Below are positions 46,947-61,519 of a stretch of DNA of 64,000 bases, in pieces. Source of the stretch: Theocolax elegans (Eukaryota > Arthropoda > Insecta > Hymenoptera > Cerocephalidae); NCBI GenBank assembly GCA_026168455.1, contig CM047427.1, forward strand, positions 17,745,201-17,809,200, read 5' to 3'. How positions within the stretch are numbered: position 1 is the first letter of the stretch; each line of letters begins with the position of its first letter. The translations under genes and the position numbers were made by a program. The notes below the pieces were generated by a model. It worked only from the letters and a program-made list of their open reading frames with translations. It was not told the origin of the DNA and ran no database searches.

Positions 46947-49900
46947 CAACCTCTCCCACCTCTTGCACATCCAACGCTTCGTTCTTTATCTGACTCGGTT
47001 CTCGAAAACGATCTTCCGCGGAACAACAAAATCCCCCAAGGTCGGAGGCACACATATGTGTTAAGGCCCAAGCGAAAATCTCGGCCAGCTTGACCCGCTG
47101 GCATCGCCGTCGTTCTTTGATTACACTTGGTTTCCTCCTCGTTGATAGTACCACTCTCCTCGGTGTGAGATTTATTCTTTTTTTGTTTAATCACTATTCT
47201 ACTCGGTATGCCGAATTTAATGATATTTATTTATTTTAGAGTAACAAGACGTTTGATAAGTCTGTTGATCGAACTGTAGCAAATTGAAACGTCTAGAGAT
47301 ATTTATTAAAGTAAAATTTTTAATATTTTGGTCAGAATACTATTTATTTATTTATTTGTTTAGTGCAAAGCAATTCACTTTCTTTATTTTAAATAAAGAC
47401 TTTCTTTCGTGCTAGAAATCTTAACTATTTTTGGCCAAAAATTGGTGCAAATGCAATTTTTCAGAAATTTAACGTATTATTAAGATTTAAAATTTGTATG
47501 TCGATAATAGTAGTACACCGTTATTCTGATATAGCAGTTGCAAATTCAAATAATTAAATTATCCTCAAAAAAAATAATGACTTACCACCATTTTTTATTT
47601 TAATAATTTCAATACACTTAAAAATATCTGTTACAAAAAATGATTCAATTATTTGACATTATTTTGACATCTTCGGTAACACATATTTACAAAGTAGACA
47701 TCTGACCAATTAATGAGGTAATAAACTTAAATTACGAAAATTAAACAATTATTCCAAAATTACATTATTTTCAGATTTATCCGAAAATTGAGATCTAGAT
47801 TATTCAAATTCATATTTGTTCCTTTAACAATCTACATGTATTTCCTAAGAGGCGCTTTAGGATAAAAAATACTATAACCTTTATTCGAAGAAATTTATAA
47901 ATACGAATAATAAAAAGTGAATTGTACAAAGTTCATGTAAAAATATTCAAATTTAAAAATAAATTATCTATACTTGGAAATACAAATTCCCATGTAACAA
48001 GTTGTATACAACATTTCGAGCTTTGAAATCACGCACAAATATAATAAAGATTTTTTGCTCATAGTAATATATATATACACACATAGCATCAACATAATTT
48101 TCCTTTTAATACTTTTTACATTACATCAATAATTCTCCAATCTTCTTTTACTTACAAAAATGATATCATTTCCATTTCTGAAGAATTATATTGTTAGGCT
48201 GCTTTGAACTAGAGTCACTCATCGCACCAGCATTTCTTATCGGAAATTACAAAAAATTACTTACGTATTCAAATTCTATTTTTATGCAATAATAATTTTC
48301 TTTTGCACTTTTATTCGCATCATCGTAAATACTAATTTTGAATTTTTTACTTAACGTTATAACATTTAAAGAATTTTTAATACATCGTTAAATGTTTACA
48401 AACACAAAATTATTTTAATTTAAAATGACTCTGCATAATTAAAGAAGTATAAAATATATTTTTTTTTCGTTAATAAATAAATAAAAAAATAAAATAATTT
48501 GTGCGAATTTTAGATTATTTAGAAGAAATGGTTTGCAACATCGTTCAGGTCAAAATTCGGTGTATCAAAACATTCGAATACGAGCGTATACTTGACTTAA
48601 TTTCCTTGACTGATATATTCGCAATATCGTGCGAATTAACGCCGGATTAAAAAAAATACGTCGACCGTATTTCTCGTACTATGTATCACTTTCTTACCGC
48701 TCTTGTGTCTAATCGTGCAAATTACGAAATTGTATCACGTTTTAATCATCTTCTATTACTTCTTAATTTTACCAAGTAAATAAAGTTTGTGACCTAAAAC
48801 TATAGTGACTCACCAGTTCAACTAATTATTTAAACATTTGTAAAAATTTTTTTCCTTGTACATTATTTTCTAAGTGTTTTTTTTTTCGCGGTTTTATAAA
48901 TCATTAAACTTGTTTAACGCACAACATTTTCACTACCTAATTATACTAACATAAATTATACCGGGAGAAGATGTACACGGAAACAATAATTTTTCATTCG
49001 CGTTTACCATCGCAAGATTTTAGCAACGTCTTCTTGACCACAAAAAGATTTCTCAAAATAAAAATATTGCGCCGCCGCACGCGAATAATTTACTTTCAAA
49101 CGCAATTAATATAAGACACGAATCGTTTGGGAAAATCCAGGTGTTAAGGTATTCCAGATCGTTTTATTTCATTGAGAAATTGAGGCTACTGACGCAGGTA
49201 CTAAAAAGACTGCATGCATGTACGACTGTCTAGAAAATTAAGTTTGTAGCTTTTTTGTAATAACTTCTTGGTAGAAATTTGGCCATTTTCTAAAGCTAAA
49301 AATAGTTACATTTTTTGTTATAATTATGATACTGCATACTTTGCAGATATTTATATAAAGCTAGCCCTTTCGTTCTACTTATTTTTAAAAAATGGCTATA
49401 TTATACAAACAGAATTTCATTCATTTATTTACTTTAAATTATAATTAATTAATTTCTTTAATTAAAAATTTAGTTTATCTAATAAAACATTAGAAAAATG
49501 AAGAATTAAGTACTTATATATTATTTAACAATTATTCTCGATAGTACCAATAAATTAATATTAAGATATCTACATATTTATTTTAATGGCTTTTAATTAT
49601 AAATTATTTGTTCGTACTAATATGGTTTACACAATGTATAATAAAATTTTGATGTATAGCCCATTGCATTTTACTTGAGTTTAATCGAGCACTTTTCTTT
49701 TGAAGACGATGTAATCTTAATCTATTAAAAAAAATTAATTTCCGAATACCAAGAGAAATGCATCTGTATGCAGGAAAACCATTTAAAAATATAGGAAGAA
49801 AAATTGTAAAGAAAAACCCGTGCAATGAATAAAATCGATGCCAAATAAATGACGAAATCACGTTTTCATTCAGCGAATCGAGTATAAATGCAAATTCAAG

Positions 49901-50065
49901 AAACGTATAGTATGGTCGTACATAGGCGGCGCTTGTTTATGTATTACAAGGCTCCAGATTAACTTGTTGCGTTATAATTACGACGAAAAAACGCACGTGT
50001 GTACTGCGGTCGCCGATCTCTCGGGGAGTCCCCAGCACTCATGAAATTTCCCAAGAACGAGTTTG

Positions 50066-50101
<36 letters not shown>

Positions 50102-53100
50102 TACATATTTTTCGATATCAATGTGTTTGTGTGTGGGGATGTATATATCGTAAGTACCTACATAAATACAAAATTTTATAGATATTTTTATACGTTGATT
50201 TTGTAGTTTTGATATATCGGTATCTAAATCTTAGTGACTTAATTTGGTTAGAAACGTTGTCGGAAGATGTGTTAAGAGATTATGTCGGATCAGGTATAGT
50301 TTATAGCGTTTTAAGTACTGTAAGAAGCAGAATTTTTATGCCGATTGTTAGTAAGCAACATTTTATGTAATCCGATAGTTAGATACAAATTAGCATTAAA
50401 ATTTATCTAGATCTAAATTGGTAGTTTTTAATTTGTTTCTATTGTTAAATATTTTCTTGCTCGGGTCTAATTAAATTAATAATTGCTTAATAGTACTTAT
50501 CGTTGGATATTTTGGAAAATGTTTGATTTTATTTTTTAATTACCGTTAATTAAATGAAAATTAATATTTGTGAAGTTTTGTGTTATATTTAATAAAACCA
50601 ATATCTGCGATACAAAATTTGACACTTTTGAGATTCACAAAAAAAGTTATAAATGCACAAAAGATCTTTTTTTTCCTTGTTTCAACGAAAATAACTCATA
50701 ATTTCCAATTACTGACAGTAAATTTTTAATAGAATGGAAAAACCATACACGGATAACAATCAAAATTAAATAAACGATATCGTTATCGCTTCGACTATTA
50801 AATTTAAAACCACACCGACTCGTTGTTCACTAATTAGTGAAACTTTCCCAAAACACAAACAAATCTCAGAAAAAATCCATAGCTAGTATCGTATAGATAC
50901 ATTTGAAACCAAGTACCTAATACGTTCAAGAGGAAATGATCCAAGGCCATCGATCGACTTTTTTGCTTTGCAAAGTAAATTACCAAGGAGGCTACTTTGT
51001 GCTCGTCATATTTTCGTATCGAGTATCTTCTCACACCCGAGTGAAAATTTATGGCACCGCTATTTAATGACTTTGATGAGATCCTATTATTTAACAACAT
51101 CTAATAAGAAGATTATATCGTATTTTCCTTTCTTCTTGTAGTTTTTTTCCCCTTGAACGAGACGCCGGATAGTGGAAATCAATCAACAATGGAACGGACA
51201 TTCTTGGCATTCTGTAGTAGTTTTTTTTAAATAATACTTTAGTATAAGGATACACTAATATTTAATATAATCTAATTTTGTAATTCAGTAGATGTGCATT
51301 ATTTTATTTCAGTAGACGTATATTTTTAATATTTGAAACTCGCACAACTTTATAAAAAGTAACGTACGTCATTAATTTAGTCAAGTGGGAGGCTGAAAAA
51401 AGTGAAGCCGAATCTTTAAATATATAAATATATACATATATGCAGGTAAAATTTAACGACACTTGGTATTTTTCACAGAAACCTGTGGAAGTTATAGTAA
51501 AAATTTATTTAAGGTATCTTAAGCTATATAATATCTAATTAATAACTATATATTTTTGTTACAACTAATTTGGAATAACTAGATTGAGATGAAATAGAAA
51601 TGAAATGAAATAGAAAATAAAGTAAAAATTAATAAATATTATTAAATTCATTAGAATAAATACATTATCAAATTTCTGATTTGTAAACAAAATATAAAAT
51701 AATATCCTCTAATTATTCTAACTACGAAGCTAGAATAATAGTTATAAATGGTTATAACATTTATATTTATATTTACTACAGTAACTTGGTGTTCACGTAA
51801 ATCGAGTAATACTCAGTATGCGTACAAAACGCATTTTATAAAATGAGAAAATAATGTTAAGTTTTGTATAAGTGAAGAAGAAGAAGAAAAAGAAAAAGAA
51901 GAAAATAAACTCACAGTACCAAGTTTATCTGTAGACAAGAATCGCGTTAATTGCTTTAATATTTGTATAATACGAGATTACAAATATATTTTTTTTCATC
52001 CATTTATTATAACATCAACTAATGCGATTCAAGTGAAATTAACATAATTATACGTAGAAGTAAAAAAAAACTAAAATTAAAAATATAATTTTTCTAATCG
52101 CAATTAATTATTGTTATTTCCATTTATTAAAATTAAACATAACGATTTTAAGAAAAGCTTGATTCAAACGTCAAAGTGAGTTTTTTCATGTTTAGGTATA
52201 CATAATATATATATATATATTTATAAGGAATGATGTCAGACCATGATTTTACGCACAGTACTTGCGAATGTTAGTAGGATAAATTAGTGAAAAAAACATG
52301 ACACAATGTGAATTGAGGTAAATTTATCTTTTTCATTTATCGTTTAAAGATTTATCATATAGCTTATACAATATTTTTTTTACAATATTTCGTGTAGAAA
52401 AGAGAAAAATTACTTGACAATTCGAAAAATAGTTACAGCTTTCATATATATATAAATTGATGAGAAACTCCTTTAATATTCTTTTTGATTATTAAAAGTT
52501 GTTTTTGGATAAACGACGTAAATCGTATCGCTTGTTGTACATTTGATTGAATCCCGCTTTAAATTACTTATACTTTTTCCTTAGCCTAAATATCATATAA
52601 CTATAAAGTAATTATGTAATAATTGTTGTACGGATTCTTATACGTTAATTCTCTGCAGTCTTGATTAATAATTGCTTCGGAATTGAGAATGGATCTATAA
52701 ATATCGCCGTCTAGTAGAGAGAAATAAATTTTTCAACAAATTTAAAAACTACCATTTTTGTATAAATATTCCACACAAAAACACGCGTATGAATTAGCAC
52801 TCGCACCTTGTGGAAACAACTGCACTACAACTTTTGTCGGTGAATTTTTTGCATGGAATTCTCGTGTAATCGTAAATATAACTTATTGTTAAAATTATGT
52901 GTAAGTGATTACCTTAATACTATCGAAAGAGCGCATAAAAAACAGTGTGTTAAAACAGGTCGGTTTAACTTTGATTATCCATCAAAAGAAAAAGTTGCTA
53001 AAAGGATATGTGTAGTATGTACATTTGTTTTGCAGCATCGCGAAGCGCGTTGCTTCATAATTTTGTACTCACAAGTATCGATTTACGCTTCCTCGTGATT

Positions 53101-53569
53101 TTAAAAGCTAAGAGCACTGCTTTCAAACTTTCGAAGCAAAGTTTCAACGTTAATTTGAAATGGATGTATTCTTTCGCAAACGCAAACTTTTGCACGGTTC
53201 TCTTTATTTTTAAATGTATAATCTTGGAATAATTAGTAAATGGACTCGACGTCGACGGAAAGTAAGAAAACTCTGCTCGAAAAGTCTTAAAGGACTGCAA
53301 TTATGAGATGAAAAGTAAACAAATTTAATGTTCTTTTTCTTCTTTAGTTATTCATTTATTTTTTAAATAACAAAAAATACTATATACTTTTCTTTTCTAG
53401 ACTATCAATAATATAATTAAAAATACGATAAAAAACGTGTTTTAGAATTTTGAAGGCTAACAGTTTGCGAATTTTCGCTTTTTTTTAAGGCCATGAGTTA
53501 ATTTCTCCCTAGTCAATTAGGGAGTATAAATTTTTGATGTATCTTTTTTTTCGAAACAGTAAAATACAA
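46947..53569. other. Intergenic stretch, no gene supported
   Basis: Just upstream of the TATA box (to about 47170) the DNA is GC-richer and may hold promoter elements. The rest is AT-rich. A compound (TA)n(CA)n run lies at 50066-50106. Frames such as 49604-49861, 50834-51100 and 52853-53300 have no recognisable domain or splice context. Confidence 0.45.
50066..50106. repeat. (TA)n(CA)n microsatellite
   Basis: About 12 TA units followed by about 7 CA units. Confidence 0.9.
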
Positions 53570-53575
53570 TTTATT
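53570..53575 (-). terminator. Possible poly(A) signal of the RhoGEF gene
   Basis: AATAAA on the minus strand, about 220 bases after the stop codon at 53793. Only the motif supports it. Confidence 0.4.
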
Positions 53576-53792
53576 AATTGTACAAACGAAAAAACATTAT
53601 TTAATTCTACAACCAGAATTGTCATGTATAATAAAGGTGTATACTGATATAGAGAGATTTACGTGAGACGTCGAAAATCTCGGTATCGACTCGAGTATCG
53701 ACCGCTGTTAACGATTTTGGTTTTATTCTCGTATATATAAATCTATATATATATAGTCCATTTCTAAGACTATAATTAATCATTTTGTGACT

Positions 53793-56700
53793 CTATTGTC
53801 CAGCACTTTTAATGACTTCCATCCACCTGTAAATAATAAAGTATATTTAATTTTTGATAACTAACTCTATTCAAATAAAAATGATAAGGAATCATATAAA
53901 TAACAAGGTTTACCTTCCAAAGGTGTATTCGCTTTCGGCTCTGAAGAAGTATACATGACTTTTAAATTGTAGTTTAAAAACAAACTCCTTGTCGATCGCG
54001 TCCTTTTCCGATGGCTGAGAAATAGTGTAACCCAGAAGCGGCAGACTTGCCAATGGAAAATCGTCTTGATGCGATTTGTAGAAAAACAGACAGAAGTTCG
54101 TAAAGACAACCCAAAGTTTCTGCCAGCCGTTGCTGTTTTTGAATTTACGTAGCAAAAATCCACTCAGTTGATTCTACAAAAGACAAAAAATATATGAATG
54201 CGAAAACAGTTAATAGGTTCAATGTAAAAAACTAATATTTTTATTTTATCTATTATGCTTTCTTAAATATTATTAATTATGGATTTGTTTCTACTGTAAG
54301 GATATGAACTATAAATCAAGATCTTTGATAAATCTTATCATTGTAAATTCCTTTATAATATATAAATTGAGAAAGAAATTATTGTAAAACAAAGTTGCAT
54401 AAAAAATCTCTTGACACCATAAATTACATAGATTTAAATTAGTATATTAATGGTACTTTCAAGAAAGTTAAGTTAATGATACTTAAATATTATGATAAGA
54501 CAGCAAATATAATGTACCTGGATGGCTCGTAATTGATCGCTATAACTGATGCTCATATTTCGATGCCAGCAGACTTGAACCGTAGTATTACTTCGTTTTG
54601 TACTACCGCAATTTTGATGCTCAACTTCAGCCCCTATACCATCTCCAATTTCATCTACGGATCCGATAACTAAAATGTTACGATAATAATATATAAATTG
54701 TAAGTCCAAAGAAAATTATTCGTCATTTTTATTTTTAGCAAAATTATGCGATAATTACTGCATGACTTAAGATTCAAATACGGCATCTTGATGTCAGCAG
54801 AATCGATTTGAACAATAGCGTGATTGAGGTCATCTATCCATTTTTCTTTTTCTTCCACACTGTTTGCAGCGACCGTCAGGGATCTGAAAAATTAATAAGA
54901 GCCATCAGGCGTTACAATGCAAGTAACGATGATTGACAGATCAATTGATCGAACGTTGCTTACTGATTTCCAGCGCCATGAATAACAAAGGCATATTCGT
55001 TGCCAGTTTTATTGTCATTTTCCTGTATCTTCATATTTTTCAATGGTAGCTGACCGTGAATTCGAAAACTCTGCGTAGGCTGTTGCTGTCGGAATGTATA
55101 AAGCAGCACGTCGGAAAACTATAATAGAATTATTATGAATTACGAAATGTTTATTATAACACTGAAGATTTCAATGGTTACTGCGTAAATCGAACTTACT
55201 AAGAAAAACATCCTTTGCTGGAAACCTTTTCGACTATATTTCTGCAAACAGCCTTGTCTTATGAACCTTCGTCCTTCTTGTACCAAATTGTCAAAGCCAC
55301 TGATGTCCCTTTGCAATTCGCATAATTGGGCCATGTTCTCCTACGATTTTTAAACGAAAATTAATAATCTAATACAAGTATAATAATGTAACGTAGTTGA
55401 AGATAATAAAAATCCAATTACAGCTTGTTTAAGAACTGTCAGTCCTTCGATTAGAGTTTCGCCCAATCTGTCCCTTGCGGCTAAGCAGTCTTCGACATCC
55501 GTGTGGTCTTTCGGGTAATGGTCCAACAATCCTACGGCACGATAAAATAAATGTGTTACATCAAGTGCTATTTATTTGAATAATAGAATAATCATTTTGA
55601 TTTTAGTAGATACGAGTTGGTTACCATCGATAATACTGTTATAATGAAGTAGACGCTGTAGAGGCTTGAGTAATAAACTGGTGAGCGGAAGGTAGCAGTA
55701 CTTTTGAGTCTCGAAGTCACGACAAAGCTGATCGAAAGGTTTGGACGTGCGAATCGAGTATTCGTACTTCTCGAGCACGGGTAGTAAATTCTCCAGGTAC
55801 TGATCGTATAGAGGTAGCACGTTTAGCAACGTGTTGTAAAGAAAATCACCGATATTGTGTCGAGCGTTGCTTTCCCATCGGGCCACTCTCGATTCCATCT
55901 CTTGCAAACACGGTCCGTGTGCATCAGCGAGTAACTCGATCAATGTGACCAAGCAGTCTCCTTCGCTTTCCGATTCCTTTGATAATTCTTCCCTGAACCA
56001 CTGAATAACAAATGCAATTTCATTAAAATTGACTTAATCAATGATGTTACAACTTTATTAGCTAGCACAAAGAATTATAAAGATAAAATTTCTCTTAATT
56101 GTATTAAGATGTTTAACTAAATATTTTCTAGAAGCTTTTTGGATTAGTATGAGTATATCCCTGTGATTTAAATGCAACATTCACTTTATATAAGTAAGTG
56201 TAAAGATATTAATTGGTATAGATCATCATCATTTTAACTTTATTGCTTTGTAATGTTTATTTCACTCTACTAAATTAAAAATTGACGGTATTACAGCTAT
56301 ATAAAATAACTATATATTTGGTTTCGTGAATCAAATGTCATTTGTATGACGTGACAATTTATTAAACATAGCTATGTTTTAAACGGTATTATATATCGTA
56401 AATACTACGTTTACTAGAATTTTATAATAAATTTATATTCTATAACTAAACCGCGGTTACGATAATTAACTACAAATAAATTTATAGAATAATTCATTGG
56501 TTATACAGTTAGGCATGTAAATGAAAAATTCAAATTTTTCATCATTTAAATTTATGTACGTTTGATATATGTAATAATTCTACCATAAATTTTTTATTAA
56601 TTAGAGTAATGTGTTTTTTTTAAATGTATCTCACTGAGAGAAATGAATATTTCAGAAAGTCAGCGTTTGTTGACTATTAAGATCTGACGACTAAATATGA

Positions 56701-57249
56701 GCAAAGAATATTTCTTTGATGTTAAGTATTATTTGTGCAGTTCTTACGAGTTACATTTTCATTCATTTCTATTTTGCTAAAATTTTAATAATTAAGAGCT
56801 AAGTCTTAGAAGTCGAAAAAATATTATTTTATTATGAGTTAGTACCGATTTCTAATAAAAAAATGTACGATTTCTTTTTCATAAATATTTCCTTCTCTCA
56901 GTGCTCAGTTATGTTTGTAAATAATGCAACTGTCTACGAAATAAACATACGACATTAATAACATCTAAATCCTTCTTGTAGGTCCTCTCGGTCATGAGTA
57001 GCTCCTTAGAAATGAAGTAAGCCTTGTCAGTCGGCCACTTCTTGCTCTTCCTAACATCTACGTCATCGGTCACGTCTCCATTCCTTAATGGTTTGACTGG
57101 ACTAAGTTCGGAAGGTGTAAGACCTCCGTTTGCAACTACACGCCTCTCTGGCGTACTGTGCGCGTAAACCGAATTGTTGTTCTCAGATTTGATCCACGTT
57201 GGATTTTGCTCGGACGTCCGTTTCTCAGGTACCTCGGCTTCTGCATCTT
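53793..57249 (-). CDS. Cdep: Cdep/FARP-type Rho guanine nucleotide exchange factor, 3' part
   Basis: Encodes the RhoGEF (DH) domain and two PH domains of a FARP1/2-like protein. FARPs activate Rho-family GTPases at membranes and act in neurite and dendrite growth. Exons in order: 57249-56951, 56000-55625, 55531-55422, 55340-55200, 55118-54964, 54883-54759, 54669-54518, 54173-53914, 53826-53793. All GT-AG; phases join for 549 residues and a stop. DH starts at KAYFISKELLMTERTYKKDL and includes PFDQLCRDFE and LLLKPLQRLLHY. PH1 runs from QGCLQKYSRKGFQQRMFFL to EEKEKWIDDLNHAI. PH2 starts GFLLRKFKNSNGWQKLWVVF and ends RWMEVIKSAGQ. The first exon listed needs one carried base, so upstream exons exist. 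The N-terminal FERM domain expected for the family was not found here and is probably beyond 64 kb. Confidence 0.9.
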
Positions 57250-57380
57250 CTGTAAGAGTCGATACGTTATAAATATTGTAATTTAAAAAAAGTAAAGATA
57301 AATTAAACTTAAAGTTACTTGGCAAACGAATAGTATGGAGATATCCAAATTTCTATTATTCTATTAACTATACATACTAC

Positions 57381-57422
57381 GCTGACTTAACGAGTGGACT
57401 AAAGAATTTGGATACCTCCAGC
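57381..57422 (-). CDS. Candidate 42-bp exon of Cdep/FARP
   Basis: On the minus strand an acceptor (cgacag) precedes 57422 and a GT donor follows 57381. The frame WRYPNSLVHSLS is open, and its phases fit both sides: it takes one base and passes one base to the exon at 57249. Lying only 131 bases upstream, it could be a micro-exon in the linker before the DH domain. Short length makes chance likely. Confidence 0.35.
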
Positions 57423-60400
57423 CTGTCGATGAAAATAAATAAACTAGTAATTGCAAATTTAAAAAGGAAAGTGGCAAACTATAAATATTTAGCAGTAGTA
57501 TATATCCTAGACGAGAATAACAAATGGTAATAATAATATAAAACATAAATAATATCGTTATAATAAACGTAATAATAATTAACGCTCGGAATTAAAACAT
57601 AAGAAGCTATTAGCAAAACATTAACATGCTCTTTTATATTTGCTATCAATAAAATTGGACAAAGCGAACATTGACGACATAAAAAATAAATAAATAAACG
57701 CTTTGTTCAATAATTGCTAAACCTTGTACCAATTAATCCGTCAAGTTTACGAACGCTTACGAAACAAATTAACGTCTTAACTGGAGCGTGATATCAGTGA
57801 CCGATATTCAAAGGGTCTAACGGTTCACGACTAAGCAAAACAATCGCAACGCTGATATTACGCTTGGTCTGCTATCACAGGGTCAATCTATCAAGGTTCA
57901 TCTAAATTAATTGTTACGAAAAATTCGCATGCTGCCGATAAGTAAAAATAGAATTGGCATTTTAGGAAGCACAGCGCGCGTTACTATTATAAAAGTTAAA
58001 TTTTAAAAACGCTCATCTTTTCTGCTTCTTTTTTTATTAATCCTCTCAATTATCACTTGCAGGTAAAATTATGTTAAATTTAAAACATTTGTAAATAATG
58101 TCTAAGCAAAAGAAAATTATGATAAATTATAATACGACATTCAAACGTAATCGTTAAACTTTATACTACGGTTTAACTTGTAGCATTATTGCAAATAACA
58201 CAGATATAGAGATGCGGAAAAGCGACAACGAAAAAACATCTGTACGGCAGTAAATAAACATCGTAAATTCGATAAATGTGCAAGGTATATATGCGCTGTA
58301 ATAATGCAACAAAACATCGGTAAATACTACAAGACAGATATAAAAGGAATGTTGATCAAAAAAAAAATATAAGTAAATAAATACGTAGTAAGACACAAGA
58401 GAAAAGTTCACAGCTAATAAGAGGTTTTGTTTCTCTGGGATTTACTCACACATGGTATTGTCATCCAGTCGACCAACAATTCCAGGAGTGCGATAAAGAC
58501 AAAGTTACGAAATAATAACGGCAAAGAGAATCGCGATGTAACGAAAAACAAGAAGGATTACAAATTAAAATTTAAACAGGGTATATAGGAATTGTCGATT
58601 AGCGTCATTGGAAAATTAAAACAACTGAGAAAGAAAAACCGTTAAAGAAAAATATTAATCTTCATTTAGTTAGATATATAATCATCTCGTCGTCGCGTCT
58701 CATGAGAAAATAAACAAACGAAGACCAAGTATAAAAGTAAAGAAATAAGAGATAATGATAAGAATGTTAATAAACTAAAAAAATTTCGAAATCATCAGTA
58801 CACCTGTGAAAGTGACTTTGTATATAATTTATTATCATATCATATGTATATTAAGTAAATGTATCAATAATCAATGTACAATAGACTTCCTACGATTGGA
58901 ATTGGCATATTTTTTTTCATTTCTTTCTTTCTTGACCCCCCTCGTACTCGTCAAATTGTATATACCCCCAAAGTTCCCACGAGCCAATGAATTTCTCAAG
59001 GGAACTATACGCGTGCTTAATAACGAATATAATGTAGAGTTGTAACAATTATTACGTTATTAACCCATTATTCCGATAATAAAATGTATCTGTCGCTCTC
59101 TTTTGTTTATACTTTTTTTTCCTTTTACTCATCCATTAAAAATTACACGAATACAAACGAAGAGATTCATGGTAACGAATATAATATACCTTTACATATA
59201 TACTGTATATCCATAATCTAATATAATTTCTCGTCTTATTTTGCAGTTTTACTGTTTTTTATTTATTTTTTTGCAAAGAAAGAAAATTTTTCTCGCATCG
59301 ATTCATTTATTTATTTCATTATTTTTTTTTCTTTGACATACAAACTACCACCGTACTACTTAACAGTCTCGGCCTTTACGAACAGGATTCTAACGCAAGA
59401 TCAATCGAAAAATGTTGATCTTAAATTAGAGTATTTCTATATCTTCAATGCACATTTTCCTTTTTTTTTTTAAATTATTTAGTATAAACGTATTTATTTT
59501 TTGTTTCTTTTTTTTTGGTTTAGTCATCGACGAATAATACCCGTGAATTACGTTTATAAAACCCGTTACGGGATTCAGATATTATCCGTCATGTTTACAA
59601 ATTATTTACAATAAACATTTCGAATTTAGTAATCCAATCGTTAAATGTCCTCGTTTCAATTAATTTTCGTCTTTTTCCAAATTTTTCTTTCGATGAATTG
59701 ATGAGTTTAATGGGAATGATCTATCAACAAAGCAAATACAATAGAAAGTTGGGCGTCCCGCTCTTTGAGCCATTCCGAGGTCTTTTATCGTTTGGAAAAC
59801 GCGAGGTATACTGAAAGATTATTTCATATACACATTTATTCCTTAAAAACATATACAATTTCAACTTTTATATAACACAAGTAGATACGTCAGTCAAGTC
59901 TCAACGAAACAATCTATAGTTTCATTCGCTATTCATCATTTAAAACCTCTCACGACTTTGTGGAAACAGAAATTTACAACAACCAGACTAGATTCGTCAA
60001 AATTATAACAACATTCGTAGCGAGAGCTTTTACTGATGATTTATCGAATTGAAGAAAAAAATCTTCAAAACTTTGGTTTTTTTTTATTTTGTAACTGGAC
60101 CATGCCTAACATGCAGTGAATTACATAGTCACTCACATATAATTCTGAAGGTAAAAAATCTCAATGTTGGGAAAAAGTCTATACATCATCGATTGCTTAG
60201 TAGAGTTCTAAATCACACATGTATGTATATATATATATATATATATATATGTTATTCAAAAGACTGCTAAAGTTGATAAAGGAATGCGAAAAATATACAT
60301 ACGTATCACAAAACTGAAGCAATTAGAAAAACAATGTGCGTAAATAGATCAAGTGTTCGCAGTGCCTGTGGCGTCTTATTTACAAGTCGTATTAGGTAAA

Positions 60401-60880
60401 GGTCGTGCCAAGACAATATTTGATTCCTCGATACAAAATTTTACCATTTTGATGATTTCGTCTATAAAAAATATTTACACACTTTGTATATGGCATTCTC
60501 TGAATCGCGACTGAGTTTGAAGAATCACAATAAATCTTCTCAACTCGATCGCTTCTTTTCATTCTTTTGATTAACCGAATTCAATTTGACGTCCCAGACG
60601 CGAACACACTCGTTTTGCATGCCAAATTAAATATCGAAAAATAAACGGGTAATGTATGTATATTATATATATATAGTAGGACATAAAATGAACAGCATCG
60701 GATTAATATTATATACTGGGATAATTAACGGTATAAATAAATGATTCAAAATAAATATACGACACATGGTTATCGCCAATGATCCAAATCATCGAGCAGA
60801 CGAACTCAAGGGAGAGTAGATCGTGACGAGTGGCAGTGATCGGTGATTACTATGTATATATGTATATATATATAGAGAGA

Positions 60881-60914
60881 TATAGATATAGATATAGATA
60901 TAGATATAGATATA
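60881..60914. repeat. (TAGATA)n microsatellite
   Basis: About six hexamer units, preceded by a (TATA) run. A separate (TA)n run lies at about 60223-60250. Confidence 0.85.
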
Positions 60915-61480
60915 AATATTAAGTCACTGGTTAAAAAGCATAAACCCCTGAGTGCACGTGTGAAAATCATTTAAATTTCATCGAAACGGGTAGGTAAGAA
61001 AATACCAATAGATTTAGGAAACCTGTAAGTTTATTTTCCTTTTGGTACAGGATATAACCGCAGGAGTTTGCACTTTTCAACTTGAAACGTTTTGACAAGG
61101 GTCGCTACGTAATGGTTCACAGGTGAATGTATATATATATATTTATATGTAATAAGTTTACAAATTGGGTATAAAAATTGTATAATAGATGCGGGAAGGT
61201 CAGTACCACACAATACGTCAGTCATTTCAACAGGGTATCGAAGCGATTACTGCAAGATTAAAATTAAGTGTATTTATACATTACTGGGTTATTGGGTGAC
61301 ATTGTATCATAGCAACAGAACATTGAAATATCATTGAGAAAATGAGCTGATGTGGATGATTAATTTCGATTAACAGTATTTATATGTGTTTATATATATA
61401 TTTATATTTATGTCTTTTAAAAGTCATTTGTAACAGCGTACACGTTAAAACGTTAGTTAAAAACTGTGCTATCTGTAAAT

Positions 61481-61519
61481 ACTCGATTGCAACGATAAAA
61501 AAAATCGTTGCAATCGAGT
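61481..61519. repeat. Perfect 16-bp inverted repeat with A7 loop
   Basis: actcgattgcaacgat (61481-61496), a loop of seven A, then atcgttgcaatcgagt (61504-61519). No mismatch. On the minus strand it would lie in the probable 3' UTR or downstream DNA of the transcript ending at 62698. Too short for a usual miRNA precursor. Confidence 0.8.

Noticed and set aside
49999..50181. 60-codon plus-strand frame
   Set aside because: Driven by the TA/CA microsatellite; no domain or splice context.
58430..58560. Short hydrophobic minus-strand frame next to a GTGAGT donor
   Set aside because: Membrane-like residues can be read, but no acceptor and no family match were found.
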